A stretch of 64,000 bases of DNA, taken from contig NZ_CP108569.1 of assembly GCF_036010505.1 (NCBI RefSeq), positions 1,674,001 to 1,738,000 of the forward strand, written 5' to 3'. The notes beneath the pieces are model-generated. The model had not been told where the DNA came from, did no database searches, and saw nothing but the letters and a program-made list of their open reading frames with translations. Both the position numbers and the translations under genes were made by a program. Positions 45,566 to 54,299 of this stretch are shown piece by piece (positions within the stretch are counted from its first letter, which is position 1; each line of letters opens with the position of its first letter). This DNA is from Streptomyces sp. NBC_01197. Its GTDB lineage: Bacteria > Actinomycetota > Actinomycetes > Streptomycetales > Streptomycetaceae.

Positions 45566-46236
45566 CTCACCCCCACTCTAACCGGTGAGGCCGTACGGTT
45601 CCGGAACGCGCCAGTGGTCGAACGGCCGGTCCAGCGTGTACTTGCCGTCCTCGCCCAGCACCAGCGTCCGCGACTCCCCGTTCCCGGGTTGGACAGCGCC
45701 TCGAACTCGGCGACGGTCCAGTGGAACCAGCGCATGCAGAAGAGCCGCATGGTCAGACCGTGCGTGACCAGCAGGACGTTCGGCGGATGGTCGGGCGCCT
45801 CGAAGCTCCGGTGGAGGCTCTCCAGGAACGATCCGACGCGGTCGTAGACATCGGCCCCGGACTCCCCCTGTGCGAACCGGTAGAAGAAGTGGCCGTAGGC
45901 ATCCCGGTACGCCTTCTGCAGACGCACGTCGTCGCGGTCCTGCCAGTTCCCCCAGTCCTGCTCGCGCAGCCGGGGCTCCTCCCTGACCCGTACCTGTTCC
46001 GGATCGAGGCCGAAGGCCCGGAAGGTCTCGTGTGTACGGCGGTAGGGCGAGACGTAGGTGCTCACCTGCTCCCGGCCGAAGAGTTCCCGCAGCCGCGCCC
46101 CGGTCGCCTCCGCCTGGCTCCAGCCGTTCGGACTGAGCTTCAGGGCGTGGTCGGGTTCGCGTTCGTACACCGTGTCATCAGCGTTTCCCTCCGACTCCCC
46201 GTGCCGGACAAGAACGATGCGCTGTGGTCGAGCCAT
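45562..46236 (-). CDS. Histidine phosphatase (phosphoglycerate mutase-like) with a C-terminal frameshift
   Basis: The first about 183 residues are a normal RHG-motif phosphatase: VLVRHGESEGNADD with catalytic His, VSPYRRTHETF, and the second His in LLVTHGLTMRLF. After EFEALSNPG the frame changes: the printed reading gives a Trp/Arg/Ser-rich tail with poor codon bias ending at 45562. The next frame reads NGESRTLVLGEDGKYTLDRP and ends at TAG 45578-45580. One base appears lost near 45682-45688. This is either a sequencing slip in a C/G run or a real mutation; the catalytic part is intact either way. Substrate unknown. Confidence 0.85.
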   Translation of the reverse strand: MARPQRIVLVRHGESEGNADDTVYEREPDHALKLSPNGWSQAEATGARLRELFGREQVSTYVSPYRRTHETFRAFGLDPEQVRVREEPRLREQDWGNWQDRDDVRLQKAYRDAYGHFFYRFAQGESGADVYDRVGSFLESLHRSFEAPDHPPNVLLVTHGLTMRLFCMRWFHWTVAEFEALSNPGTGSRGRWCWARTASTRWTGRSTTGAFRNRTASPVRVGVR

Positions 46237-46302
46237 GCCAAAACACTAGATCGGATCGCCGCCGAATGCGCCGACGCTCATCATGCGGTCAGCCGACGCC
46301 CC

Positions 46303-46908
46303 TCATACGGTCCAGGACGGTTCCAGCTGTACGACGTCGCCCGCCAGCGCCACCACGTCCGCGTCGGTCTGGGCACGCAGCGACAGCCGCTCGATACGCT
46401 CCGGCCGGTATTTCCCGCGCTCGGCCGCGGACTGCCACATCGAAAGCACGAGGAACTCGTCCCCCGGCGCCTCCCCGAACATCCCCCGCAGCATTCCGGG
46501 CGATCCCGCCATCGCAGGGTTCCAGACCTTCTCCTGCATCAGTGCGAAGTGCTCGGCGCGCTCCGAGTGCACACGGGAGTGCGCGACCCGGACCACGTCC
46601 GCGTCCCCGAAGCGGGGTTCGAACCCCGTTCTCACATCGAAGCGGTAATCGAAGAGCTTCGCCTGCATGTCCGTGAACGTGCCCGCCTGTGCGGCAGCGA
46701 GCCGGTCGTGTGCCCGGGCCATGAACGAGTCGTAGAAGGGCCGGCTCTCCCAGAAGGCGAACACATGCGCCACACTCGGCCGCCCGCGGCTCCAGCCGCC
46801 CCCCTGCCCCCGGAAGCCCGGCTCACCCAGCAGCCCCGCCCATCTCCGCTGCCCCTGTTCGAACCCTCGGGGATCTGTCACCGTGCAGCGAATCCACTTG
46901 ACCAGCAC
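46303..46908 (-). CDS. DUF4937-like / YdbC-type protein
   Basis: 201 residues from GTG 46908, chosen because homology starts at once (VLVKWIRCTVTDPRGFEQGQ). The first half (to FAFWESRPFYDSFMA) and the second half (VHSERAEHFALMQEKVWNPAM, LSMWQSAAERGKYR) look like two ferredoxin-like, antibiotic-monooxygenase-type repeats. Function not known. There is a poor ribosome-binding site, and earlier in-frame ATGs exist but precede the conserved region. Confidence 0.75.
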   Translation of the reverse strand: MLVKWIRCTVTDPRGFEQGQRRWAGLLGEPGFRGQGGGWSRGRPSVAHVFAFWESRPFYDSFMARAHDRLAAAQAGTFTDMQAKLFDYRFDVRTGFEPRFGDADVVRVAHSRVHSERAEHFALMQEKVWNPAMAGSPGMLRGMFGEAPGDEFLVLSMWQSAAERGKYRPERIERLSLRAQTDADVVALAGDVVQLEPSWTV

Positions 46909-47248
46909 CGCGCCATCGTACGGGCAGGAGAGGGACGTCGGGCCGGGTCCGGCGCAGCACATCCGGATCAGCTGCCGCAAACATCCGGGCCATTTCCAAT
47001 ACCGATCACATAGTTGGGAAAACCGGTCAACCAGAGGCGGCCACAAGGATCTGGTTCACCTGCCCCCCACCTCGCCTCCGGAGCGGAGTGCATGCGCACC
47101 AACGGCCCTGAGTGCGGGATCCGGAGTACGGGAAGAGGGCGCCGACCAGTGGTCGGCGCCCTCTCCGGCGCGGTTCAGAGCTCTCGGCCGTCGGTGCTCA
47201 GAGACACATCACTGCTCAGAGGCACATCAGCCGCTGTCGCAGCCCGTG
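46909..47248. other. Intergenic region downstream of nrdJ
   Basis: Holds the nrdJ terminator (47134-47164) and the promoter of the DUF4937-like gene. It also has a short direct repeat: GCTCAGAGRCACATCA at 47196-47211 and 47214-47229, between the nrdJ stop and its terminator. No further gene seen. Confidence 0.4.
47134..47164 (-). terminator. nrdJ terminator hairpin
   Basis: Perfect 15-base complementary arms (47134-47148 and 47150-47164) separated by one base; sterically the loop must be about seven bases. It lies 85 bases past the nrdJ stop. Confidence 0.75.
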
Positions 47249-50134
47249 TCAGCTGCAGCCGCTGGTCGAGCCGCACCCCTCGCAGAGGTAGCAGCTGCCC
47301 GCACGCCGCATCTTCGTACCGCAGGAGAAGCAGAGCGGCGCATCGGCGTTCAGGCCGAGCGTGATCTCCATCAGCTCGGTCGAGTTGTGCGCCTGCTTCG
47401 GAGCGGGCACCTCGGCAGCGGCCTCCGGCTGCGGCGGAGCCGCCTTCGGAGCCTCCACATGGCGCGGTGCTGACTGGGACAGGCCCTCCACATCCACATC
47501 GTCGTCGCCCGGCTCGTACGACCCGGTGTCCAGGTGACGCTGACGCTCCGATGCCGAGTGGATACCCAGCGCCGAACGCGTCTCGAAGGGCAGGAAGTCG
47601 AGCGCCAGACGGCGGAAGATGTAGTCGACGATCGACTGCGCCATCCGTACGTCGGGGTCGTCCGTCATACCGGCCGGCTCGAAGCGCATGTTGGTGAACT
47701 TCGAGACGTACGTCTCCAGCGGAACGCCGTACTGCATACCGACCGAGACCGCAATCGAGAAGGCGTCCATCATGCCCGCGAGGGTCGACCCCTGCTTGGA
47801 CATCTTCAGGAAGACCTCACCGAGACCGTCGTCCGGGTAGGAGTTGGCGGTCATGTACCCCTCGGCACCGCCCACCGTGAAGGAGGTGGTGATGCCCGGG
47901 CGGCCCTTCGGCAGGCGCTTGCGGACCGGGCGGTACTCGATGACCTTCTCGGTCTTCGGCTCCGTCTTCTCCTCGGCGTCCCCTGCGGACTTGGACTTGG
48001 CCGAGAGCGGCTGCCCGACCTTGGAGTTCTCGACGTAGACGGCGAGGGCCTTGGTACCGAGCTTCCAACCCTGGAGGTAGATCTCCTCTACGTCCTCGAC
48101 CGTGCTGGACGCCGGCATGTTGACCGTCTTCGAGATGGCGCCGGAGAGGAACGGCTGGGCGGCCGCCATCATCCGTACGTGACCCATGGGCGCGATGGAA
48201 CGCTCACCCATGGCGCAGTCGAAGACCGAGTAGTGCTCCAGCTTGAGGCCGGGGGCGTCGACGACATTGCCGTGGTCCGCGATGTGGGCGACGATCGCCT
48301 CGACCTGCTCCGGCTGGTACCCGAGACGCTTGAGGGCCTTGGGGACCGTGTTGTTCACGATCTGCATCGAGCCGCCGCCGACGAGCTTCTTGAACTTGAC
48401 CAGGGCCAGGTCCGGCTCGACGCCCGTGGTGTCGCAGTCCATCATCAGGCCGATGGTGCCGGTCGGCGCGAGCACCGACGCCTGCGCATTGCGGAAACCG
48501 TTCTTCTCACCGAGGCGCAGGACGTCCTGCCAGGCCTCCGTGGCCGCGGCCCAGACCGGGCTGTCCAGGTCGTCGGTGCGCGTGGCCGACGCGTTGGCGT
48601 CCGCGTGCTGCTTCATGACCCGCTTGTGGGCGTCCGCGTTGCGGGCGTAGCCGTCGTACGGGCCGACGACCGCGGCGAGCTCGGCGGAGCGCTTGTAGGA
48701 GGTGCCGGTCATCAGCGAGGTGATGGAGCCGGCCAGTGCGCGGCCGCCGTCGCTGTCGTACGCGTGGCCGGTCGCCATGAGCAGCGCGCCGAGGTTGGCG
48801 TACCCGATGCCCAGCTGACGGAAGGCGCGGGTCGTCTCGCCGATCTTCTCCGTGGGGAAGTCGGCGAAGCAGATCGAGATGTCCATCGCGGTGATGACCA
48901 GCTCGACGACCTTGGCGAAGCGCTCGGCGTCGAACGACTGGTTGCCCTGGTCGTCGTCGCGCAGGAACTTCATGAGGTTGAGCGAGGCGAGGTTGCACGA
49001 CGAGTTGTCCAGGTGCATGTACTCGCTGCACGGGTTGGACGCGGTGATCCGTCCCGTCTCGGGCGAGGTGTGCCACCGGTTGATGATGTCGTCGTACTGG
49101 ATCCCGGGGTCGGCACAGACATGCGCGGCCTCGGCCATCTTGCGGAAGAGCGCCTTGGCGTCGACCTTCTCGATGACTTCGCCGGTCATGCGCGAGCGCA
49201 GACCGAATTGGGAGCCGGTCTCCACCGCGTGCATGAACTCGTCGTTCACACGGACCGAGTTGTTGGCGTTCTGGTACTGGACGGACGTGATGTCGTCGCC
49301 GCCCAGGTCCATGTCGAAGCCCGCGTCGCGCAGGGCGCGGATCTTCTCCTCCTCCTTCACCTTGGTCTCGATGAAGGCCTCGACGTCCGGGTGGTCGACA
49401 TCGAGGACGACCATCTTGGCCGCACGGCGGGTGGCGCCACCGGACTTGATCGTTCCCGCGGAGGCGTCGGCCCCGCGCATGAAGGAGACCGGGCCGGACG
49501 CGTTGCCGCCGGAGGAGAGCAGCTCCTTGGAGGAGCGGATACGGGAGAGGTTGAGGCCGGCGCCCGAGCCGCCCTTGAAGATCATCCCCTCTTCCTTGTA
49601 CCAGTCGAGGATGGACTCCATGGAGTCGTCGACCGAGAGGATGAAACAGGCGCTGACCTGCTGCGGCTGGGCCGTACCGACGTTGAACCAGACCGGCGAG
49701 TTGAAGCTGAAGACCTGGTGCAGCAGGGCGTACGTGAGCTCATGGTCGAAGAGCTCGGCGTCCTCACGGGAGGCGAAGTAACCGTTCTCCTCGCCGGCCT
49801 TGCGGTACGTCTTCACCACACGGTCGATGAGCTGCTTCAGGCTGTTCTCACGGTTGTCCGCGCCGACAGCGCCGCGGAAGTACTTGCTGGTGACGATGTT
49901 GACCGCGTTCACCGACCAGAAGTCGGGGAACTCGACGCCACGCTGCTCGAAGTTGACCGAGCCGTCGCGCCAGTTGGTCATGACGACATCACGGCGTTCC
50001 CAGACGACCTCGTCGTACGGATGCACGCCGGGAGTGGTGTGGATGCGCTCGCTGCGCAGCCCCTGCCGATTAGCAGCCGCCTTGGTTCCCTTCGCGCGGG
50101 AACCTCGTGCCGGGCCGCTCGCCGTCTCTGTCAT
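47249..50134 (-). CDS. nrdJ: Vitamin B12-dependent (class II) ribonucleotide reductase
   Basis: 961 residues from ATG 50134 (GGGAGG four bases upstream), the length of Streptomyces NrdJ. It reduces ribonucleotides using adenosylcobalamin and needs no separate radical subunit. Seen: QQVSACFILSVDDSM (first redox cysteine), NPCSEYMHLDNSSCNLASLN (radical cysteine and catalytic Asn/Glu), and MDCDTTGVEPD. The C-terminal CFSCGTKMRRAGSCYLCEGCG is a zinc-ribbon-like redox tail. It follows nrdR by 125 bases, the conserved nrdRJ operon. Confidence 0.96.
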   Translation of the reverse strand: MTETASGPARGSRAKGTKAAANRQGLRSERIHTTPGVHPYDEVVWERRDVVMTNWRDGSVNFEQRGVEFPDFWSVNAVNIVTSKYFRGAVGADNRENSLKQLIDRVVKTYRKAGEENGYFASREDAELFDHELTYALLHQVFSFNSPVWFNVGTAQPQQVSACFILSVDDSMESILDWYKEEGMIFKGGSGAGLNLSRIRSSKELLSSGGNASGPVSFMRGADASAGTIKSGGATRRAAKMVVLDVDHPDVEAFIETKVKEEEKIRALRDAGFDMDLGGDDITSVQYQNANNSVRVNDEFMHAVETGSQFGLRSRMTGEVIEKVDAKALFRKMAEAAHVCADPGIQYDDIINRWHTSPETGRITASNPCSEYMHLDNSSCNLASLNLMKFLRDDDQGNQSFDAERFAKVVELVITAMDISICFADFPTEKIGETTRAFRQLGIGYANLGALLMATGHAYDSDGGRALAGSITSLMTGTSYKRSAELAAVVGPYDGYARNADAHKRVMKQHADANASATRTDDLDSPVWAAATEAWQDVLRLGEKNGFRNAQASVLAPTGTIGLMMDCDTTGVEPDLALVKFKKLVGGGSMQIVNNTVPKALKRLGYQPEQVEAIVAHIADHGNVVDAPGLKLEHYSVFDCAMGERSIAPMGHVRMMAAAQPFLSGAISKTVNMPASSTVEDVEEIYLQGWKLGTKALAVYVENSKVGQPLSAKSKSAGDAEEKTEPKTEKVIEYRPVRKRLPKGRPGITTSFTVGGAEGYMTANSYPDDGLGEVFLKMSKQGSTLAGMMDAFSIAVSVGMQYGVPLETYVSKFTNMRFEPAGMTDDPDVRMAQSIVDYIFRRLALDFLPFETRSALGIHSASERQRHLDTGSYEPGDDDVDVEGLSQSAPRHVEAPKAAPPQPEAAAEVPAPKQAHNSTELMEITLGLNADAPLCFSCGTKMRRAGSCYLCEGCGSTSGCS

Positions 50135-50259
50135 GCCGCCTCCCATATGCGGGCTAAAACGCCCAAAAGTGCCCAGTTCTTCCCATGGCACTATGTCTGT
50201 CTGACACCTGCGGCACAGGAAGCACCGCAGGCAGGTCTGTGTCCGCCGGCCCCGGAGGG

Positions 50260-50772
50260 TCAGTCGGTGGCAGTGGCGGGCACGGGGGCCGCGGGGGCCC
50301 CTCCGCACTCGCATTCCACTGCGAGGGGCTGCGCGTCGCGGAGTTCCGCGACGGCGGCCTCGAAGTCATCGAGCGAGTTGAAAGCCCGGTAGACGGACGC
50401 GAAGCGCAGATACGCGACAAGGTCGAGTTCCTGCAACGGGCCGAGTATCGCCAGCCCGACGTCGTGAGTGGTCAGCTCGGCGCCCCCGGTGGCGCGCAGC
50501 GCCTCCTCGACCTGCTGGCCGAGTTTGGCGAGAGCGTCCTCGGTGACCGGCCGCCCCTGGCACGCCTTCCGCACGCCCGAGATGACCTTCGTACGGCTGA
50601 ACGGTTCGGTCACCCCGCTGCGCTTGATCACCATCAGCGAGGCCGTCTCCACCGTCGTGAAACGGCGAGAGCAGTCGGGGCACTGGCGGCGCCTGCGGAT
50701 CGAGGTGCCGTCGTCCGTCGTACGGCTGTCGACAACGCGGCTGTCAGGGTGCCTGCAGAAGGGGCAGTGCAT
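50260..50772 (-). CDS. nrdR: Transcriptional repressor NrdR
   Basis: 170 residues from ATG 50772 with GGAGG ten bases upstream. The N-terminal zinc ribbon ([34 protein letters not shown]: four cysteines) binds DNA, and the ATP-cone (about 48-140; [20 protein letters not shown]) senses ATP/dATP. It represses ribonucleotide reductase genes. Here it precedes nrdJ, and its promoter region has two box-like sites 31 bases apart. The C-terminal 25 residues are low-complexity Ala/Pro. Confidence 0.96.
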   Translation of the reverse strand: MHCPFCRHPDSRVVDSRTTDDGTSIRRRRQCPDCSRRFTTVETASLMVIKRSGVTEPFSRTKVISGVRKACQGRPVTEDALAKLGQQVEEALRATGGAELTTHDVGLAILGPLQELDLVAYLRFASVYRAFNSLDDFEAAVAELRDAQPLAVECECGGAPAAPVPATATD

Positions 50773-50883
50773 GGTTTCCGAGCCTCCTTCGCAGTACGAC
50801 CGAATAGCCTCGCCCGGGCCCGTAAAGACCCTCTCGAAGCAGCACCAAGCATAGGCGATGGCCCGGGCCGCGAGGGACCAGGG

Positions 50884-50931
50884 ACCACAACTTCTGGGCG
50901 GCGGTTTGAATCCAACCACTAGATCTGGGGT
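50884..50931. promoter_or_regulatory. nrdR: Tandem NrdR boxes upstream of nrdR-nrdJ
   Basis: ACCACAACTTCTGGG (50884-50898) and ACCACTAGATCTGGG (50915-50929) match at 11 of 15 positions and start exactly 31 bases apart, three helical turns. This is the paired spacing known for NrdR operators. They lie 112-160 bases before nrdR. Autoregulation of the operon is therefore expected. Confidence 0.75.
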
Positions 50932-51242
50932 TCAGCACTGGTTTTGCGGCAGAGCGTGTCGCACTCGGCCGCCGAGCCCGCCCGGCTCGGAAGAGGGTAC
51001 GGGAAGCGTGTCGGCGGCCGGACCGGGGGCCACCCCGCAATCACCGGCACGCGACAGTCGGCGACAGCCGAATGATGGGCACCGACAGACCGCGGGCTCG
51101 CCGCGACAGTCCGCAGCCGACGCCCCGCGGCACGGGGCGCAGTCGGCGGAGGGTACCGTAATCGACCGAATTGCCATTCGGCCTCGATCGTGCTCATACA
51201 CCCGACACTGCGCTCATGTGAAGGATATTTTATTTTTTCACT

Positions 51243-51256
51243 CGAACGTGTGTTTG
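51243..51256. promoter_or_regulatory. lexA: SOS (LexA) box upstream of lexA
   Basis: CGAAC-GTGT-GTTTG, one base off the Gram-positive consensus CGAAC-4-GTTCG, lying 69 bases before the lexA start and just after an AT-rich stretch suited to a -10 element (about 51228-51240). It implies LexA autorepression. Confidence 0.85.
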
Positions 51257-51324
51257 GCGCAACCTTTCGAAAGCCACTACCGTTGTCCAACCAGGGAGAG
51301 AACATCTCGAGAGGGGCCGACGAC

Positions 51325-52119
51325 GTGACCACGACCGCAGACACCGCCACCATCACCGCCCAGGACCGTTCGCAGAACCGACTCGAGCCGGTGCATGCCA
51401 TGGATGACGCAGCAACGGGCTCCGAGGGCCAGCTGCCCCCGCGCCCAGCACGCTCGCTGCCCGGACGGCCTCCCGGTATCCGGGCGGACAGCTCCGGGCT
51501 CACGGACCGGCAGCGGCGGGTGATCGAGGTGATCAGGGACTCCGTGCAGCGCCGCGGATACCCGCCCTCCATGCGCGAGATCGGTCAGGCGGTGGGGCTG
51601 TCCAGCACCTCGTCGGTCGCCCACCAGCTGATGGCTCTGGAGCGCAAGGGGTTCCTGCGCCGCGACCCGCACCGCCCCCGGGCGTACGAGGTCAGGGGCT
51701 CCGACCAGCCAAGCACCCAGACCACAGACACCACGGGCAAGCCCGCCGCGTCGTACGTCCCGCTGGTCGGCCGGATCGCCGCCGGTGGGCCCATCCTGGC
51801 CGAGGAGTCGGTCGAGGACGTCTTCCCGCTCCCCCGGCAGCTCGTCGGCGACGGCGAGCTCTTCGTCCTCAAGGTCGTCGGTGACTCGATGATCGAGGCC
51901 GCGATCTGTGACGGCGACTGGGTCACGGTGCGGCGCCAGCCCGTCGCGGAGAACGGCGACATCGTGGCAGCCATGCTGGAGGGCGAGGCCACGGTCAAGC
52001 GCTTCAAGCGCGAGGACGGGCATGTGTGGTTGCTGCCGCACAACGCCGCCTACCAGCCGATCCCCGGTGACGAAGCCACGATCCTCGGCAAGGTAGTGGC
52101 TGTACTCCGACGCGTGTGA
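51325..52119 (+). CDS. lexA: LexA repressor
   Basis: 264 residues from GTG 51325 with AGAGGGG upstream. The N-terminal about 60 residues are a variable extension. The winged helix follows ([38 protein letters not shown]). The C-terminal peptidase has the cleavage site Ala-Gly in [12 protein letters not shown], Ser in [11 protein letters not shown] and Lys in EGEATVKRF. It represses DNA-repair genes until RecA filaments trigger self-cleavage. It is divergent from nrdR, so DNA synthesis and SOS control share a 552-base region. Confidence 0.97.
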   Translation: MTTTADTATITAQDRSQNRLEPVHAMDDAATGSEGQLPPRPARSLPGRPPGIRADSSGLTDRQRRVIEVIRDSVQRRGYPPSMREIGQAVGLSSTSSVAHQLMALERKGFLRRDPHRPRAYEVRGSDQPSTQTTDTTGKPAASYVPLVGRIAAGGPILAEESVEDVFPLPRQLVGDGELFVLKVVGDSMIEAAICDGDWVTVRRQPVAENGDIVAAMLEGEATVKRFKREDGHVWLLPHNAAYQPIPGDEATILGKVVAVLRRV

Positions 52120-52289
52120 GTACCGCGTCGGCCCTGAACAGGGCTCCGGAACTCACTGCGCCGGTTCCGGGGTCCTGCTTTTCCTTGCGTTTTCCGCGCC
52201 CTGATCTCGGCGCGTTTCTCCATGTTTCTTCCGCGTCGCGCTCTGTGCCACCGCTTCTCGCTGCGGCGGCACAGGAGGGCAGCCCAGGC

Positions 52290-54260
52290 TTACTGACCGG
52301 TCTCCTTGGCCACAGCGTCGATCGCTGCCAGTGACCGGCGGATCTGGTTCCGGTCCGTGGTGAACCAGAAATCGGGCAGCGAAGCCCTCAGATAGCTTCC
52401 GTAGCGCGCGGTGGCCAGCCTCGGGTCCAGCACCGCGACAACACCGCGGTCCCCCATGGCCCTGACCAGTCGGCCGGCGCCCTGCGCCATCAGCAGAGCG
52501 GCATGCGTCGCGGCAACGGCCATGAACCCATTGCCGCCGCCCTCCTCGACCGCTTTCTGCCGAGCGCTCATCAGCGGGTCGTCCGGGCGGGGGAAGGGGA
52601 TCCGGTCCATCACCACCAGCTGACAGCTGGGTCCCGGGACATCGACCCCTTGCCAGAGGGACAGCGTCCCGAAGAGGCAGGTCTCGGGATCGGCCGCGAA
52701 ATTCTTGATCAACTCACCGAGCGTCTCCTCGCCCTGGAGCAGCACACGCCTGTCCTGCCTGCTGCGCAGCTCCTCGGCGGCTGCCTGGGCGGCCCGCATG
52801 GAGGAGAACAGACCGAGGGTGCGCCCGCCCGACGCCTCCACCAGATCGGCGAGCTCGTCCAGCATGTCGGTACGCGATCCCTCCCGGCCCGGGGCCGAGA
52901 GGTGTTTGGCGACGTACAGGATGCCTTGCTTGGCGTAGTCGAAGGGCGAGCCGACATCGAGGCCCTTCCATTGCGGGACGTCCTCTCCCTCGGTCCCCTC
53001 CGGTGAGAGGCCGAGTGAGGCGCCGACCCCGTTGAAGTCACCGCCGAATTTGAGCGTCGCGGAGGTGAGAACGACTGAACGGTCGGCGAAGAGCTTCTCC
53101 CGGAGGAGCCCTGAGACCGAGAGCGGCGCGACACGCAGGGAAGCGCCGAAACGGTCATGGCGCTCATACCAGACGACGTCGTACTCGGATCCGAGGGTGA
53201 TCCGCTCGGCGACATCGTGGATGGACTCGACGGACGCCAGAGCCTGTTTCCGTACGACGTCCTCGTCCTGCACGGATTTGTCCCGGGTGGCACCGATGGC
53301 AGAGATGACGGTCCGGGCCGCGTCGCGCAGGGACATCAGCGCATATCCGAGGTCCTCGGGGATCTCTTCGAGCCGGCCCGGGAGCGCCAGCTCCATGACC
53401 CGTTCGAAGGTCTCGGAAGCGGTCTGGAGGGCGTCTGCCGCTTTCTCGTTGACGAGCTTCGCCGCACGCCGCACCGCCCTGTTGACCTGGCCCGGAGTGA
53501 GCTCGCCCGTGGCCACACCGGTGACCCGGGAGACCAGCTCATGAGCCTCGTCCACGATCAGCACCTCGTGCTGCGGGAGGACCGGTGCGCCCTCGATCGC
53601 GTCGATGGCGAGCAGGGCGTGGTTGGTCACGACGACGTCAGCGAGTTTGGCCCGCTCACGGGCGGCCTCGGCAAAGCACTCGGCCCCGTAGGCGCATTTG
53701 CTTGCCCCCAGACACTCCCGGGAGGAGACGGAGATCTGGCCCCATGCGCGGTCGGAGACGCCCGGAGTGAGATCGTCACGGTCACCCGTCTCCGTCTCGT
53801 CCGCCCAGTCCCGCATACGCAGCAGGTCCTGGCCGAGCTTGCTGCTGGGGACGGCGGTCTCGAACTGGTCGAACAGCCCGTCCTCCTCTTCCTGCGGTAC
53901 GCCTTCATGGAGCCGGTGCAGACAGAGGTAGTTGGACCGCCCCTTCAGCATGGCGAACTGAGGGCGCCGCCGCAGCAGGGGCTGCAGGGCCTCGACCGTA
54001 CGCGGGAGGTCTCGCTCCACTAGCTGCCGCTGGAGTGCGAGCGTCGCGGTGGCCACCACGACGCGCTCCCCGTGAGCCAGCGCGGGGACGAGATACCCCA
54101 GCGACTTTCCGGTACCGGTGCCGGCCTGGACCAGCAGGTGGGCGTTGTCGTCGACGGCTTCGGCAACAGCCTCGGCCATGGTGACCTGGCCGGGCCGCTC
54201 CGTACCGCCCACAGCGGTGACGGCGGCGTGCAGGAGCTCGGGGAGGGAGGGCTTCGTCAT
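52290..54260 (-). CDS. DinG/XPD-family ATP-dependent DNA helicase
   Basis: 656 residues from ATG 54260; an upstream in-frame start at 54293 is less likely. Motif I GTGTGKSLGYLVPA, the DEAH box LIVDEAHELVSR, and VI QGAGRLVR (within LLMAQGAGRLVRAMGD). Between I and II are four cysteines (YLCLH, then RECLGASKCAYGAECF) for an iron-sulfur cluster. It probably resolves R-loops or repair intermediates, and its location beside lexA fits a DNA-damage role, although no LexA box was seen before it. Confidence 0.92.
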   Translation of the reverse strand: MTKPSLPELLHAAVTAVGGTERPGQVTMAEAVAEAVDDNAHLLVQAGTGTGKSLGYLVPALAHGERVVVATATLALQRQLVERDLPRTVEALQPLLRRRPQFAMLKGRSNYLCLHRLHEGVPQEEEDGLFDQFETAVPSSKLGQDLLRMRDWADETETGDRDDLTPGVSDRAWGQISVSSRECLGASKCAYGAECFAEAARERAKLADVVVTNHALLAIDAIEGAPVLPQHEVLIVDEAHELVSRVTGVATGELTPGQVNRAVRRAAKLVNEKAADALQTASETFERVMELALPGRLEEIPEDLGYALMSLRDAARTVISAIGATRDKSVQDEDVVRKQALASVESIHDVAERITLGSEYDVVWYERHDRFGASLRVAPLSVSGLLREKLFADRSVVLTSATLKFGGDFNGVGASLGLSPEGTEGEDVPQWKGLDVGSPFDYAKQGILYVAKHLSAPGREGSRTDMLDELADLVEASGGRTLGLFSSMRAAQAAAEELRSRQDRRVLLQGEETLGELIKNFAADPETCLFGTLSLWQGVDVPGPSCQLVVMDRIPFPRPDDPLMSARQKAVEEGGGNGFMAVAATHAALLMAQGAGRLVRAMGDRGVVAVLDPRLATARYGSYLRASLPDFWFTTDRNQIRRSLAAIDAVAKETGQ

Positions 54261-54299
54261 AGCGGGGACCACCCTACGGGGCAGCACTGACAATCGGGG

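Noticed and set aside
47534..50392. Very long open frame antisense to nrdJ
   Set aside because: Mirror frame caused by high third-position GC of nrdJ; its protein is Val/Leu/Asp/Arg-biased without domains. Similar mirrors lie opposite parC, parE, hrdB and the M16 genes.
50773..51324. Cobalamin riboswitch for the B12-dependent reductase operon
   Set aside because: No B12-box-like conserved core was seen, and a B12-dependent enzyme would not be expected to be shut off by B12. NrdR boxes account for regulation.
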